Below, piece by piece: positions 8,051-20,046 of a stretch of DNA of 58,269 bases; position 1 is the first letter of the stretch; each line of letters opens with the position of its first letter. The DNA comes from Acidimicrobiia bacterium (GTDB taxonomy: Bacteria; Actinomycetota; Acidimicrobiia; IMCC26256; JAMXLJ01): the NCBI GenBank assembly GCA_024281095.1, contig JAMXLJ010000063.1, positions 1-58,269 of the forward strand. The letters run 5' to 3'. Below the pieces are notes generated by a model. It made no database searches. It had not been told where the DNA came from and worked only from the letters and a program-made list of their open reading frames with translations. The position numbers were made by a program, and so were the translations under genes.

Positions 8051-9156
8051 GCTCCGTCGAGTTGCCGCCGATGGACGTCGCGGCGCGGATCCCCCGGCTT
8101 CGCGCGAGCGACGGGTTCGCGTCGCTCGACGCGTTGCTCGTGACCCGTCTGCCGAACGTCCGCTATCTCACCGGGTTCACCGGTTCGGCCGGCATGCTGC
8201 TGGTCGCGCGCGACGAGGCGATCTTCGTCACCGACGGTCGATATGAGGAGCAGGCCCACGAGCAGCTGGGTGCCGCCCGCGTCGACGCCCGGATCGCGAT
8301 CGGCACCACCGCGGCCCGTCAGCGTGAGCTCCTGCAGCAGGTGGTCCCGGCGGGGACGCACCTCGGCCTGGAAGCACACGGGGTCACGTGGGCCCAGCAG
8401 CGCGCGTACGCCTCCGAATGGTTTCCCGAGGCCGAGTTGGTAGCGACCGAAGGGCTGGTCGAGGAGCTGCGTCGCGTGAAGGAACCCGCAGAGGTGGCGC
8501 GTATCCATCGCGCGTGCGCGATCGGCGACGACGCGCTGCGCGCGGTGGCCGGCCTGCTGGTCGACGAGCCGACCGAGCAGGAGGTCGCGTTGCGTCTCGA
8601 GCTCGCGATGCGTGAGCGCGGCGCGAGCGGCAACAGCTTCGACCCGATCGTCGCGTCGGGGCCCAACGGGGCCAAGCCGCACGCGCGGCCCACCGACCGC
8701 CGGATCCGGGCGGGCGAGCTCGTCGTGCTGGACTTCGGTTGCGTCGTCGAGGGGTATTGCTCCGACATGACGCGCACCGTCAGTGTCGGAGATCCCGGTG
8801 CCGACGCCCGCCGCTTGTGGGACGTCGTGCTCACGAGCCAGCAGGCCGGGCGCGCCGCCACCCGCGCCGGAGTGCCGTGCGCCGAGGTCGACGCGGCGTG
8901 CCGTCGCGTCATCGAGGAGGCCGGCCTCGGTGAGCGGTTCGTGCACTCCACCGGTCACGGCGTCGGCCTCGAGATCCACGAGGAGCCGCGGGTGGCCGGA
9001 ACGGCCCGTGATAGCTTGGCCGTCGGTCACGTCGTGACCGTCGAGCCCGGCGTCTACGTCCCGGGCGTCGGGGGCGTCCGCATCGAGGACACGGTGGTGG
9101 TCACCGCCGACGGCGCCGATCCGCTGACTGCATTCCCGAAGGAACTCGTCATTTGA
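8047..9156 (+). CDS. pepQ: Xaa-Pro aminopeptidase / dipeptidase (M24B)
   Basis: A 369-aa metallopeptidase that releases the residue before proline. The creatinase-like N-terminal domain (residues 1 to about 135, with YLTGFTGSAG) precedes the pita-bread M24 domain. Metal ligands are visible: Asp in VLDFGCVVEG, Asp in YCSDMTRT, His in STGHGVGLEIHEEP and Glu in VTVEPGVYVPG. TTG 8047 overlaps the aroQ stop; ATG 8071 is an alternative start. The aro-pepQ-efp-nusB order is widely conserved in actinobacteria. Confidence 0.9.
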   Translation: MSSVELPPMDVAARIPRLRASDGFASLDALLVTRLPNVRYLTGFTGSAGMLLVARDEAIFVTDGRYEEQAHEQLGAARVDARIAIGTTAARQRELLQQVVPAGTHLGLEAHGVTWAQQRAYASEWFPEAELVATEGLVEELRRVKEPAEVARIHRACAIGDDALRAVAGLLVDEPTEQEVALRLELAMRERGASGNSFDPIVASGPNGAKPHARPTDRRIRAGELVVLDFGCVVEGYCSDMTRTVSVGDPGADARRLWDVVLTSQQAGRAATRAGVPCAEVDAACRRVIEEAGLGERFVHSTGHGVGLEIHEEPRVAGTARDSLAVGHVVTVEPGVYVPGVGGVRIEDTVVVTADGADPLTAFPKELVI

Positions 9157-9713
9157 GCGTCTCGACCAACGACCTGCGCAACGGCATGGCGCTGAACCTT
9201 CCCGAAGGTCTGATGACCGTCGTCGAGTTCCAGCACGTGAAGCCGGGCAAGGGCGGTGCCTTCGTGCGCACGAAGCTGAAGAACTACCGCACCGGCGCCG
9301 TCCTGGAGCGCACGTTTCGCGCCGACGAGAAGGTCCCGCTCGCCGTCATCGACAAGCGCGAGATGCAGTACCTCTACCGCGACGGCAACGACTACGTGTT
9401 CATGGATGGCGAGAGCTACGAGCAGTTGCACGTCGCTGCCGCCGAGCTCGCCGGCGCGGTGAACTACCTGAAGGAGGGCGACTCGGTCGTGTTGCCCATG
9501 TACCAGGGCCAGGTGGTCGGTGTGGATCTGCCTGCCGCCGTCGAGTTGACGGTCACGGAGACCGAGCCCGGCATCCAGGGCGACCGGGTGTCGGGTGCGC
9601 GCAAGCCGGCGACACTCGAGACCGGTCTCGTCGTGCAGGTTCCGCTGTTCGTCGAGGTCGGCGACACGCTGAAGGTGGACACGCGCAGCGGCGAGTACCT
9701 GACCCGGGCGTGA
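9153..9713 (+). CDS. efp: elongation factor P
   Basis: EF-P rescues ribosomes stalled on polyproline. The 186-aa protein has the three-domain length and the acceptor-loop motif HVKPGKGGAFVRTKLKN; the loop Lys lies in PGKGG. The final domain ends in VDTRSGEYLTR, typical of the family. TTG 9153 overlaps the pepQ stop and is needed to include STNDLRNGM, which begins most EF-Ps. This genome has proline-rich proteins such as the PilP-like one, which are plausible clients. Confidence 0.96.
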   Translation: MSVSTNDLRNGMALNLPEGLMTVVEFQHVKPGKGGAFVRTKLKNYRTGAVLERTFRADEKVPLAVIDKREMQYLYRDGNDYVFMDGESYEQLHVAAAELAGAVNYLKEGDSVVLPMYQGQVVGVDLPAAVELTVTETEPGIQGDRVSGARKPATLETGLVVQVPLFVEVGDTLKVDTRSGEYLTRA

Positions 9714-9726
9714 CGTGGGCTGACGA

Positions 9727-10155
9727 GTGACGACCCGGCGGGAGGCGCGCGAGCGGGCCCTGGGCCTCTGTTACGAGGCGGAGCAGCGTCTCGTACCCGC
9801 CGAGCGACTCCTCGGCGAGCAGCCGGTCCGGCCCGACCCTTACGCGGTGGAGATCCTCGAAGGCGTCGACGGTCGACGCGAGGAGATCGACGCGGTGTTG
9901 CGCAAGTACTCCGAGCACTGGGCGCTCGAACGGATGCCCGTGATCGACCGCGCGGTGTTGCGCATCGCGGTGTACGAGCTCGTGTCGCGTCCCGACATCC
10001 CCACCGCGGTCATCATCTCGGAGGCCGTCGAGCTCGCGAAGCAATACTCCACCAAGGACTCGGGGCGTTTCGTCAACGGGATGCTCGCCCGGATCGCCGA
10101 GGACGTGCGTGGTGAGACGGCGTCGGGGAACGTCGACGAGCCGGGTGCGTCATGA
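9727..10155 (+). CDS. nusB: transcription antitermination factor NusB
   Basis: NusB binds boxA RNA with NusE (S10) and supports rRNA transcription. The 142-aa helical protein opens with [18 protein letters not shown] and carries the family's core [19 protein letters not shown] and the [20 protein letters not shown] segment. The GTG start lies 13 nt after efp. A boxA-like site occurs in the rRNA leader at the right end of this window. Its stop overlaps clpS. Confidence 0.95.
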   Translation: MTTRREARERALGLCYEAEQRLVPAERLLGEQPVRPDPYAVEILEGVDGRREEIDAVLRKYSEHWALERMPVIDRAVLRIAVYELVSRPDIPTAVIISEAVELAKQYSTKDSGRFVNGMLARIAEDVRGETASGNVDEPGAS

Positions 10156-10463
10156 CCGGCGCGCCGGGCACCACCACCGAAGAGACGATCGTCGAGGAGC
10201 CGGTCGAGGCCGAGAAGATCGTCACCGACGCGCCGTGGATCGTGATCGTCTGGAACGACCCGGTGAACCTGATGTCGTATGTCGTGTACGTGTTCCAGAA
10301 GCTGTTCGGCTATTCGAAGAACAAGGCGACGAAGCTCATGCTCGACGTACACCACAAGGGCAAGGCGATCGTGTCGCACGGTACGCGCGAGAAAGCCGAG
10401 GCCGACGTCGCGCGCCTGCACGCGCACGGTTTGTGGGCGACGATGGAGCACGAGCACGGGTGA
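10152..10463 (+). CDS. clpS: ClpS adaptor for ClpAP/ClpCP protease
   Basis: The 103-aa protein delivers N-degron substrates to the Clp ATPase. It has an acidic unstructured N-terminus (residues 1-25) and then the fold core with [26 protein letters not shown], whose WND-N-M pattern includes residues of the N-degron pocket. [18 protein letters not shown] follows. It overlaps nusB and the DUF2017 gene by 4 bp each. Confidence 0.93.
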   Translation: MTGAPGTTTEETIVEEPVEAEKIVTDAPWIVIVWNDPVNLMSYVVYVFQKLFGYSKNKATKLMLDVHHKGKAIVSHGTREKAEADVARLHAHGLWATMEHEHG

Positions 10464-11020
10464 GCTCGATCTTCCGCAAGAACCGTCGTGGTGAAGTGGT
10501 GGCGCGGTTGCGTCCCGAAGAGCTCGCGCTGCTGCGCGGCCTGCCCGCCGAGCTGCGCGCGCTCATCGACGATCCGGTGCGCGACGACGCCGACGTGACG
10601 CACTCCGACCCGGAATCAGAGCGCGCGCCTGAGACCGCGGAGCCGGTCGACGACGCGGTGCGCCGCCGCCTGTTCCCCCTTGCGTACCTCGATCCGACCG
10701 AGGAGGACGCGGAGAAGGAATGGCAGCGAATGGTGCATCCCGAGCTGGTGCGGTCGAAACTCGACGCGCTGTCGTTGCTCGCCGGCACGCTGGAACGCGC
10801 GGCCGAGACCCGCGGGCGCGTGGAGGTCGTCCTCTCTCCCGAGGAGACGGAGGCGTGGCTCGGTGTGCTCAACGATGCCCGCCTCGCGCTCGGCGTCGCG
10901 CTCGGCGTCACCGAGGACCTCGACCTGGAGGCGATGGCCGGCGATCCGGCCGCGGCCGGCTACGCGATGTACGGATGGCTCACCGCGCTCCAGGGCGCGC
11001 TCGTCGACGCACTGCTGTGA
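10460..11020 (+). CDS. DUF2017 family protein (clpS neighbour)
   Basis: The 186-aa protein fits the DUF2017 family, which in actinobacteria typically follows clpS. It starts with [26 protein letters not shown], has an acidic middle, and then [36 protein letters not shown]. The last third is helical with [19 protein letters not shown] 10460 overlaps the clpS stop, suggesting a shared role in regulated proteolysis; no function is established. No membrane segment is seen. Confidence 0.8.
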   Translation: MSSIFRKNRRGEVVARLRPEELALLRGLPAELRALIDDPVRDDADVTHSDPESERAPETAEPVDDAVRRRLFPLAYLDPTEEDAEKEWQRMVHPELVRSKLDALSLLAGTLERAAETRGRVEVVLSPEETEAWLGVLNDARLALGVALGVTEDLDLEAMAGDPAAAGYAMYGWLTALQGALVDALL

Positions 11021-11048
11021 CCGAGCGCCCGCGGAACACGGGGATCTG

Positions 11049-11564
11049 ATGCGCTTCACGGCGGAGCAGCGCATCCCCGACGCCGCGCCCGAGTCGGTCG
11101 CCGCCCTGCTCGTCGACCCCGAGTTCGAAGCGCGCGTCGAGCTGCCCGACCTCTCGCTGCCGGAGGTGCTCGAGCACCGCGTCGACGGCAAGGAGGGGTT
11201 CCTCCGGCTGCGGTACGAGTACGTGGGTCAGCTCGACCCGATCGCGCACCGCCTGCTCGGCGGCCGGAAGCTGCGTTGGCTGCAGGATCTGCGCCTCGAC
11301 CTCGTCGGGTGCCGCGGCACGCTGCACTTCGCGGCCGAGGCCGACCCGAAGCGGCTTTACGGCGACGCGAGCGTCACGATCGACGGTGTGACGACGAACG
11401 GCGGCGCCGCCGCGGCGCGCCGGCGCTTCGACGGCGAGCTCGTCGTGAAGGCGCCCGTCGTCGGCGGCATGGCCGAACGCCGCATCATCCCGGGCCTCGT
11501 CCGCCGCCTCGACGTCGAAGCCGACGCCGTCCGCGAAGAGCTCCAGCGCCGCGGCACGCACTGA
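11049..11564 (+). CDS. DUF2505 / START-like (SRPBCC) protein
   Basis: The 171-aa protein resembles DUF2505 actinobacterial proteins of the SRPBCC (START-like) fold: N-terminal FTAEQRIPDAAPESVAALLVDPEF, alternating strands, and a long C-terminal helix (RRLDVEADAVREELQ). Such proteins bind hydrophobic ligands, but the ligand here is unknown. It starts 28 nt after the DUF2017 gene. A 46-bp palindrome begins 7 nt after its stop. Confidence 0.7.
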   Translation: MRFTAEQRIPDAAPESVAALLVDPEFEARVELPDLSLPEVLEHRVDGKEGFLRLRYEYVGQLDPIAHRLLGGRKLRWLQDLRLDLVGCRGTLHFAAEADPKRLYGDASVTIDGVTTNGGAAAARRRFDGELVVKAPVVGGMAERRIIPGLVRRLDVEADAVREELQRRGTH

Positions 11565-11571
11565 CCCCCGT

Positions 11572-11617
11572 CAGTTGGGACGTTCTTCCCGTCGTATGCC
11601 TGAAATCGTCCCAACTG
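11572..11617 (-). repeat. interrupted palindrome, copy A (arms CAGTTGGGACG)
   Basis: Perfect 11-nt inverted arms CAGTTGGGACG / CGTCCCAACTG flank a 24-nt core. On the minus strand it starts CAGTTGGGACGATTT, the same first 15 bases as copy B (14598-14644), so A and B are copies in opposite orientation on either side of pyrR-pyrB-pyrC. It could act as a terminator for the nusB-side operon, as a pyr regulatory hairpin, or simply be a small dispersed repeat. Confidence 0.8.
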
Positions 11618-11701
11618 AGGGAGGAGCGGGGACGTGTCGCGGCCGTGGTACGTTGGCTCCGACCGTGAAGGGAATCCCGTGAGGTTCCTACGGAGGAATG
11701 G
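11618..11701 (+). promoter_or_regulatory. pyrR leader with possible RBS-sequestering hairpin
   Basis: This 84-nt stretch holds a possible -10 (TACGTT, 11649-11654) and a strong Shine-Dalgarno (CGGAGGA, 11691-11697). TTCCT (11685-11689) can pair with AGGAA (11694-11698) around an ACGG loop, hiding part of the ribosome site. In mycobacteria PyrR represses translation by binding leader RNA near the ribosome site; this leader would allow the same, but I could not confirm a PyrR-binding consensus. Confidence 0.35.
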
Positions 11702-12370
11702 ATGCCCGCGCAGTTCGATGCGGCTCGTACGAGCCGAGACGATCCGGCGTCAGATCGTGTGGGAACGGGCGGTGCACTCGTTCTCCGAACCCGGGTCCTC
11801 GACGCCGACGACGTGCGCCGGGCGCTGATCCGCATCGCCCACGAGGTCGTCGAGCGCAATCACGGCCCCGACGACGTCGTCCTCGTCGGCCTCTACACGC
11901 GCGGGCCGGCCATAGCCCGGCGCCTCGCCGGCGCGATCGAGCAGTTCGAGGGGGTCGCGGTGCCCGTCGGCGCGCTCGACGTCGCGTTCTACCGCGACGA
12001 CATCGGCCTGCGTCGCATCCAGCCGCTCGGCCCGACCCAGATCCCCGTGGACATCACCGGCAAGGTCGTGGTGCTCGTCGACGACGTGCTCTACACGGGC
12101 CGCACCGCCCGCAGCGCGCTCGACGCGCTCACGGAGCTCGGCCGGCCGCGTGCGGTGCAGTTCGCGGTCCTCGTCGACCGCGGCCACCGTGAGCTGCCGA
12201 TCCGGGCCGACTTCGTGGGCAAGAACCTCCCCACGGCCGAGAGCGAGGATGTCCGCGTGCAGCTGTCCGAGATCGACGGCGGTGTCGACGGGATCGAGCT
12301 GTGGGGTCCCGACACGGGTATGCCCGGCTCCGACGCCCGGTCCGGGGGGAGCGGGGGGAGCGGTCGATGA
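11702..12370 (+). CDS. pyrR: PyrR bifunctional pyr regulator / uracil phosphoribosyltransferase
   Basis: The 222-aa protein binds pyr mRNA in response to UMP and is related to uracil phosphoribosyltransferase. The PRPP loop is [22 protein letters not shown]; other family motifs are [26 protein letters not shown] and [15 protein letters not shown]. It is about 40 residues longer than the usual 180: an extra N-terminus (about 1-28) and a Gly/Ser-rich tail after residue 208. ATG 11702 follows a strong ribosome site. It overlaps pyrB by 4 bp. Confidence 0.94.
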   Translation: MPAQFDAARTSRDDPASDRVGTGGALVLRTRVLDADDVRRALIRIAHEVVERNHGPDDVVLVGLYTRGPAIARRLAGAIEQFEGVAVPVGALDVAFYRDDIGLRRIQPLGPTQIPVDITGKVVVLVDDVLYTGRTARSALDALTELGRPRAVQFAVLVDRGHRELPIRADFVGKNLPTAESEDVRVQLSEIDGGVDGIELWGPDTGMPGSDARSGGSGGSGR

Positions 12371-13290
12371 AGCACCTGCTCTCGATCGACGACCTCGGTC
12401 GTGACGGCATCGAGGAGATGCTCTCGCTGGCCGAGAACTTCGTCGAGGTGACGCGCCGCGACATCCCGAAAGTACCGGCGCTTCGCGGCAAGACGGTGGT
12501 GTCGTTGTTCTACGAGGACTCGACCCGCACCCGGTTGTCGTTCGAGACCGCGGCGAAGCGCCTGTCAGCCGACACGATGAGCTTCACGGTGGCGTCGTCG
12601 TCGGTGAAAAAAGGAGAGAGCCTGCGCGACACCGTGCAGACGATCGAGGCCATGGGCGTCGACGCGATGGTGGTGCGGCACTCGTCGGCGGGTGCACCGC
12701 ACCGGGTCGCGTCGTGGACCGACGCGAGCGTGGTGAACGCCGGCGACGGCCGTCACGAGCACCCGACGCAGGCGCTCCTCGATCTGCTCACGTTGCGCAC
12801 GCACCGCGGTCCGGCGCTCGACGGGTTGCACGTCGGCATCGTCGGTGACGTGCGTCATTCGCGCGTCGCGCACAGCGACGTCAAAGCGTTCCATGCCCTC
12901 GGCGCGGACATCACGCTGGTCGGGCCGCCGACGCTGATGCCGGAATCGCTCGAAGGCTGGCCGGCGCGGGTCGTGTACGACCTCGACGACGTCATCGGCA
13001 ATCTCGACGTCGTGTACCTGTTGCGGATTCAGCTCGAGCGCCAATCGGAGGCGTTGTTCCCATCGCTTCGCGAGTACACGGCCCGTTACGCGCTCACCGC
13101 GGCCCGGGCGAAGCGGCTCCGACCGGATGCGTTGGTGATGGCGCCGGGTCCCATCAACCGGGGCGTCGAGATCGCGGCCGAGGTCGCGGACGGGCCCGCC
13201 TCCGTCATCACGGAGCAGGTCGCGAACGGCGTCGCGGTGCGCATGGCGGTCCTGTGGTCGCTCCTCGGATCGGGAGGGTCGATTGTCTGA
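12367..13290 (+). CDS. pyrB: aspartate carbamoyltransferase, catalytic chain
   Basis: It joins carbamoyl phosphate and aspartate in step 2 of UMP synthesis. The 307-aa protein has the carbamoyl phosphate motif [26 protein letters not shown] (the Ser-Lys loop) and the HPTQALLDL segment. The Asp-binding region contains [12 protein letters not shown]. No pyrI regulatory gene is next to it, as expected where PyrR controls the operon. It overlaps pyrR by 4 bp and pyrC by 8 bp. Confidence 0.96.
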   Translation: MKHLLSIDDLGRDGIEEMLSLAENFVEVTRRDIPKVPALRGKTVVSLFYEDSTRTRLSFETAAKRLSADTMSFTVASSSVKKGESLRDTVQTIEAMGVDAMVVRHSSAGAPHRVASWTDASVVNAGDGRHEHPTQALLDLLTLRTHRGPALDGLHVGIVGDVRHSRVAHSDVKAFHALGADITLVGPPTLMPESLEGWPARVVYDLDDVIGNLDVVYLLRIQLERQSEALFPSLREYTARYALTAARAKRLRPDALVMAPGPINRGVEIAAEVADGPASVITEQVANGVAVRMAVLWSLLGSGGSIV

Positions 13291-14581
13291 CGGCGCAGAG
13301 ATCGTGATCCGCGGAGGCGTCGTCGTCGACGCGGGCGGCGAGCGCACCGCGGACGTGCGCGTCCGCGACGGCCTCGTCGTCGAGGTCGGTTCCGGTCTGC
13401 GCGGCGGCCGCGAGCTCGACGCGTCCGGTTGCTTCGTCGCGCCGGGTCTCGTCGACCTTCACGTGCACCTGCGCGAACCGGGCGACGAAGAGGCCGAGAC
13501 CATCGACACCGGCGCCCGGGCTGCCGCGCGCGGCGGGTTCACGGCGGTGGTCGCGATGCCCAACACCGACCCGCCGCTCGACGACGCCGCGGTCGTCGCG
13601 GCCGTGCTCGCACGCGGTGCCGGGTCGACGTGCGACGTCGTGTCGTCGGCGTGCATCACCAAGGGACGGGCCGGTGTCGAGCTCGCCCCGATGGGCGAGC
13701 TGTACGGGTTGGGCGTGCGCCTCTTCACCGACGACGGGAACTGCGTCGCCGACGCGGGCGTGATGCGACGCGCGCTGGAGTACGCGCGATCGCTTCCGGG
13801 CGCAGTCGTCGCGCAGCACGCGGAGGACCCGGCACTCGCGCGCGGCGGACACATGCACGAGGGTGCATGGTCGAGCCGGCTCGGCATCCCGGGTCGCCCC
13901 GCGGCTGCGGAGGACCTCATCGTCACGCGCGACATCGAGCTCGCCGCCCTCACCGGCGCGGCCGTGCACTTTCTCCACGTGTCGAGCGCGCGTGCCGTCG
14001 ACATGGTGCGCGAAGCCAAGGCGCGCGGGCTCCCGGTGAGCGCGGAGGCCGCCCCCCACCACTTCACGCTCACCCACGCCGCGTGTGCGGGGTTCGATCC
14101 GCTGTTCAAGGTGCATCCGCCCTTGCGCACGCGCGCCGACGTCGACGCGATCAAGGTCGGGCTGGCCGACGGCACCATCGATGCGATCGCGACCGACCAC
14201 GCGCCGCACACACCCGAGGCGAAGGAGCGCACGTTCGAGGAAGCGCCCCCGGGGATGCTCGGCCTGGAGACCGCGCTCGCGCTGACGCTCACCGAGCTCG
14301 TCGAGCCCGGCGTCCTCACGCTTGCAGACGCGCTCGCGTTGCTGTCGTGGCGTCCCGCGGCTCTTGCGGGCATCGCGCACCGGCACGGTGGCCCCGTCGC
14401 AGCCGGACGGCCGGCGAACCTCTGCGTCATCGATCCGGCCGCGACGTGGGAGGTCGATCCCGGCCGCCTCGCCAGTCGCGCGCGCAACACGCCCTATGGC
14501 GGCCGCAAGCTCACCGGACGGGTGCGGCACACGGTGCTGTGGGGCGAGCCCGTCGTCGTCGACACGGAGGCACAACGATGA
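13283..14581 (+). CDS. pyrC: dihydroorotase
   Basis: It cyclises carbamoyl aspartate to dihydroorotate. At 432 aa it is the long, type I-like form. Metal motifs are DLHVHLREPG, the later His residues in QHAEDPA and FLHVSSA, and Asp in ATDHAPHT. A downstream stretch FEEAPPGMLGLETAL is typical. TTG 13283 gives [12 protein letters not shown] and an 8-bp overlap with pyrB; no better start is nearby. Confidence 0.94.
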   Translation: MSDGAEIVIRGGVVVDAGGERTADVRVRDGLVVEVGSGLRGGRELDASGCFVAPGLVDLHVHLREPGDEEAETIDTGARAAARGGFTAVVAMPNTDPPLDDAAVVAAVLARGAGSTCDVVSSACITKGRAGVELAPMGELYGLGVRLFTDDGNCVADAGVMRRALEYARSLPGAVVAQHAEDPALARGGHMHEGAWSSRLGIPGRPAAAEDLIVTRDIELAALTGAAVHFLHVSSARAVDMVREAKARGLPVSAEAAPHHFTLTHAACAGFDPLFKVHPPLRTRADVDAIKVGLADGTIDAIATDHAPHTPEAKERTFEEAPPGMLGLETALALTLTELVEPGVLTLADALALLSWRPAALAGIAHRHGGPVAAGRPANLCVIDPAATWEVDPGRLASRARNTPYGGRKLTGRVRHTVLWGEPVVVDTEAQR

Positions 14582-14661
14582 CCGCGCGCCACACGCGCAG
14601 TTGGGACGATTTGGTGGCCCATGACGTGAACATCGTCCCAACTGATGGGGGGTTGGGGTGA
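14578..14661 (+). CDS. 27-codon bridging ORF between pyrC and carA (uncertain)
   Basis: An ATG overlapping the pyrC stop (ATGA) opens a 27-codon frame that reads through the whole palindrome copy B and stops at TGA 14659-14661, overlapping the carA GTG (GTGA). Both junctions have the 4-bp overlap used elsewhere in this operon. The peptide (with [15 protein letters not shown]) matches nothing I know, and no own ribosome site is visible. It may be a coupling frame rather than a functional peptide. Confidence 0.3.
   Translation: MTARHTRSWDDLVAHDVNIVPTDGGLG
14598..14644 (+). repeat. interrupted palindrome, copy B (arms CAGTTGGGACG)
   Basis: Perfect 11-nt arms CAGTTGGGACG / CGTCCCAACTG enclose a 25-nt core. 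The first 15 bases (through GATTT) and the last 11 equal those of copy A read on the other strand; the cores otherwise differ. It lies 16 nt after the pyrC stop and ends 13 nt before the carA start, inside a transcript that must continue into carA, so a strong terminator role is unlikely here. Confidence 0.8.
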
Positions 14662-15736
14662 ACGAAGGGGTGCTCGTCCTGTCCGACGGCGCGACGTTCG
14701 AGGGCGAGCTCACCGGCTGGCTGCCCGACGACGAGGTCGCGACGGGCGAGGTCGTGTTCAACACCGCGCTATCGGGTTACCAGGAGATCATCACCGACCC
14801 GTCGTACGCGGGTCAGATGATCACCTTCACGTATCCGCACATCGGCAACTACGGCGTCAACCCCGACGACGTCGAGAGCGCGCGCCCTGCGTGCCGCGGC
14901 GTGATCGTGCGCGACCTCGCGCGCCGGCCCAGCAACTGGCGCTCCACCGATGATCTCGACACGTTCCTGCGCCGGCACCGTCTCGCCGGCATCGCCGGCA
15001 TCGACACCCGCCGGCTCACTCGGCACATCCGCGAGGCAGGCGCGATGCCGGGCGCGTTCGGCGCCGACGAGAGCCGGACGCGCGCCGCGGCCACCGCCGC
15101 GCCGCCGACCGACGGCATCGACCTCGTCGCGACCGTCACCACGCCCATGGCGTACACCTACGGCGACGAAGCGGCGCCGTTCCTCGTCGTCGCGTACGAC
15201 TTCGGCATCAAGACCACCATCCTGCGGCACCTCGCGGCCGCGGGATGCCAGGTGGAGGTCGTGCCCGCGTCCACTCCTGCGGCCGACGTGCTCGCGCGCG
15301 AGCCCGACGGCGTCTTCCTCTCGAACGGCCCCGGCGACCCGGCGGCGGTCGCCGGCGCGGCCGCGAACGTCGCCGGGTTGCTCGGCGAGGTGCCGGTGTT
15401 CGGCATCTGTCTCGGCCAGCAGATCCTCGGGCTGGCCCTCGGCGGCCACACGTTCAAGCTGCCCTTCGGCCACCACGGCGGCAACCACCCCGTGCGCCAC
15501 GAGCGCACCGGTCGCGTCGAGATCACGAGCCAGAACCACAACTACGCGGTCGACGTCGATTCCCTCCCCGGCGACGTGGAGCTCACGCACGTCAACCTGA
15601 ACGACGGCGTGGTCGAGGGTTTCCGCTTGCGCGACGTACCGGCGTTCGCGGTGCAGTACCACCCCGAGGCGGGCCCGGGCCCGCACGACGCGACCTACCT
15701 GTTCGACGAGTTCACCACGATGATGGCGGAGAGCTA

Positions 15737-15737
<1 letters not shown>
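14658..15737 (+). CDS. carA: carbamoyl-phosphate synthase, small (glutaminase) subunit
   Basis: It releases ammonia from glutamine for CarB. The 359-aa protein has the N-terminal CarA domain ([28 protein letters not shown]) and a C-terminal class I glutaminase: nucleophile Cys in [16 protein letters not shown] and His/Glu in [16 protein letters not shown] 14658 has a G-rich upstream stretch. The stop shares one base with the carB GTG (TAGTG). Carbamoyl phosphate made here also feeds ArgF. Confidence 0.96.
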
Positions 15738-19054
<3,317 letters not shown>

Positions 19055-19059
19055 TGACG

Positions 19060-19106
19060 TTCCGGCGTCGTTCGTCGCTGTATAGGAGCGGTGCACGACG
19101 CCGGAA
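19060..19106 (+). repeat. interrupted palindrome, copy C (arms TTCCGGCGTCG)
   Basis: Perfect 11-nt arms TTCCGGCGTCG / CGACGCCGGAA enclose a 25-nt core, the same geometry as copies A and B but with other arm sequences. It begins 5 nt after the carB stop and ends before the pyrD ribosome site at 19120. Reading from an ATG at 19054 that overlaps the carB stop stays open through the element into pyrD. Confidence 0.75.
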
Positions 19107-19128
19107 GGCCGCGGTCGCCGAGGTCGAC

Positions 19129-20046
19129 ATGACGGTGCAGCTCGGGCCGATCACCTTGCCGAACCCGATCGTCGCCGCGTCGGGCACCTTCGGCCATGGT
19201 GACGAGGTCGCACGTCTCGGCGACGCGGCCGGCCTCGGCGCGGTGACGACGAAGTCGCTCGCGCCGTACGCGTGGCCCGGCAACGAACCGCCGCGGCTCC
19301 ACCCTACGACCGCGGGCATGTTGAACTCGGTCGGGCTCCAGGGCCCTGGTGTGGAGCGGTGGGTCGAGCACGAGCTCCCCGCGCTGCGCGCGTGCGGCGC
19401 GCGCGTGATCGCGTCCATCTGGGGCCGTACGGTCGACGACTACGTCGTCGCGACGAAGATGCTCGACGACGCCCGCGACGATCTCGTCGCGATCGAGGTC
19501 AACGTCAGCTGTCCGAACCTCGAGGATCGCGCCCGCATGTTCGCGCACTCGTGTGACGGAACGACCGCAGTGACGCGCGCGGTCGTGGAGCACGCGCGCG
19601 GCCTGCCCGTGCTCGTGAAGCTGTCGCCCAACGTCACCGACGTTCGTGAGATCGCGGGCGCGGCGCTCGACGCCGGCGCCACCGGCCTGACCCTCGTCAA
19701 CACCGTCCTGGGTCTCGCGATCGATGCGGAGTCGCGTCGTCCCGTGCTCGGCGCGGGCGGCGGCGGCCTCTCCGGTCCCGCCATCAAGCCGGTTGCGCTC
19801 CGCGCGGTGTCCGACGTGGCGCGCGAGTTTCCGGCCGTGCCGATCGTCGGCACGGGTGGCGTCATGACCGGCGTCGACGCGGTCGAGATGCTGCTCGCCG
19901 GGGCGTCGGCCGTCGGCGTGGGCACCGCCACGTTCCGTGACCCCCGCGCCGGGGTCCACATCCGCGACCAACTCGGAGCATGGTGCGCGTCGCACCGCGT
20001 GCCCCGGGTGGCCGACCTCACCGGGAGGATGACATGGCCGATGTGA
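19129..20046 (+). CDS. pyrD: dihydroorotate dehydrogenase, class 1B-like catalytic subunit
   Basis: It oxidises dihydroorotate to orotate with FMN. From ATG 19129 the protein is 305 aa, normal for class 1B, and a GAGG site lies 5 nt upstream; ATG 19054 would add 25 basic residues encoded by the palindrome. Motifs: NPIVAASGTFGHG, NSVGLQGPG, EVNVSCPN with the catalytic Cys region, VLVKLSPN, GGLSGPAIKP and VGTGGVMTGVDAVEMLLAGA. No pyrK subunit gene is adjacent. The end overlaps pyrF by 13 bp. Confidence 0.92.
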   Translation: MTVQLGPITLPNPIVAASGTFGHGDEVARLGDAAGLGAVTTKSLAPYAWPGNEPPRLHPTTAGMLNSVGLQGPGVERWVEHELPALRACGARVIASIWGRTVDDYVVATKMLDDARDDLVAIEVNVSCPNLEDRARMFAHSCDGTTAVTRAVVEHARGLPVLVKLSPNVTDVREIAGAALDAGATGLTLVNTVLGLAIDAESRRPVLGAGGGGLSGPAIKPVALRAVSDVAREFPAVPIVGTGGVMTGVDAVEMLLAGASAVGVGTATFRDPRAGVHIRDQLGAWCASHRVPRVADLTGRMTWPM

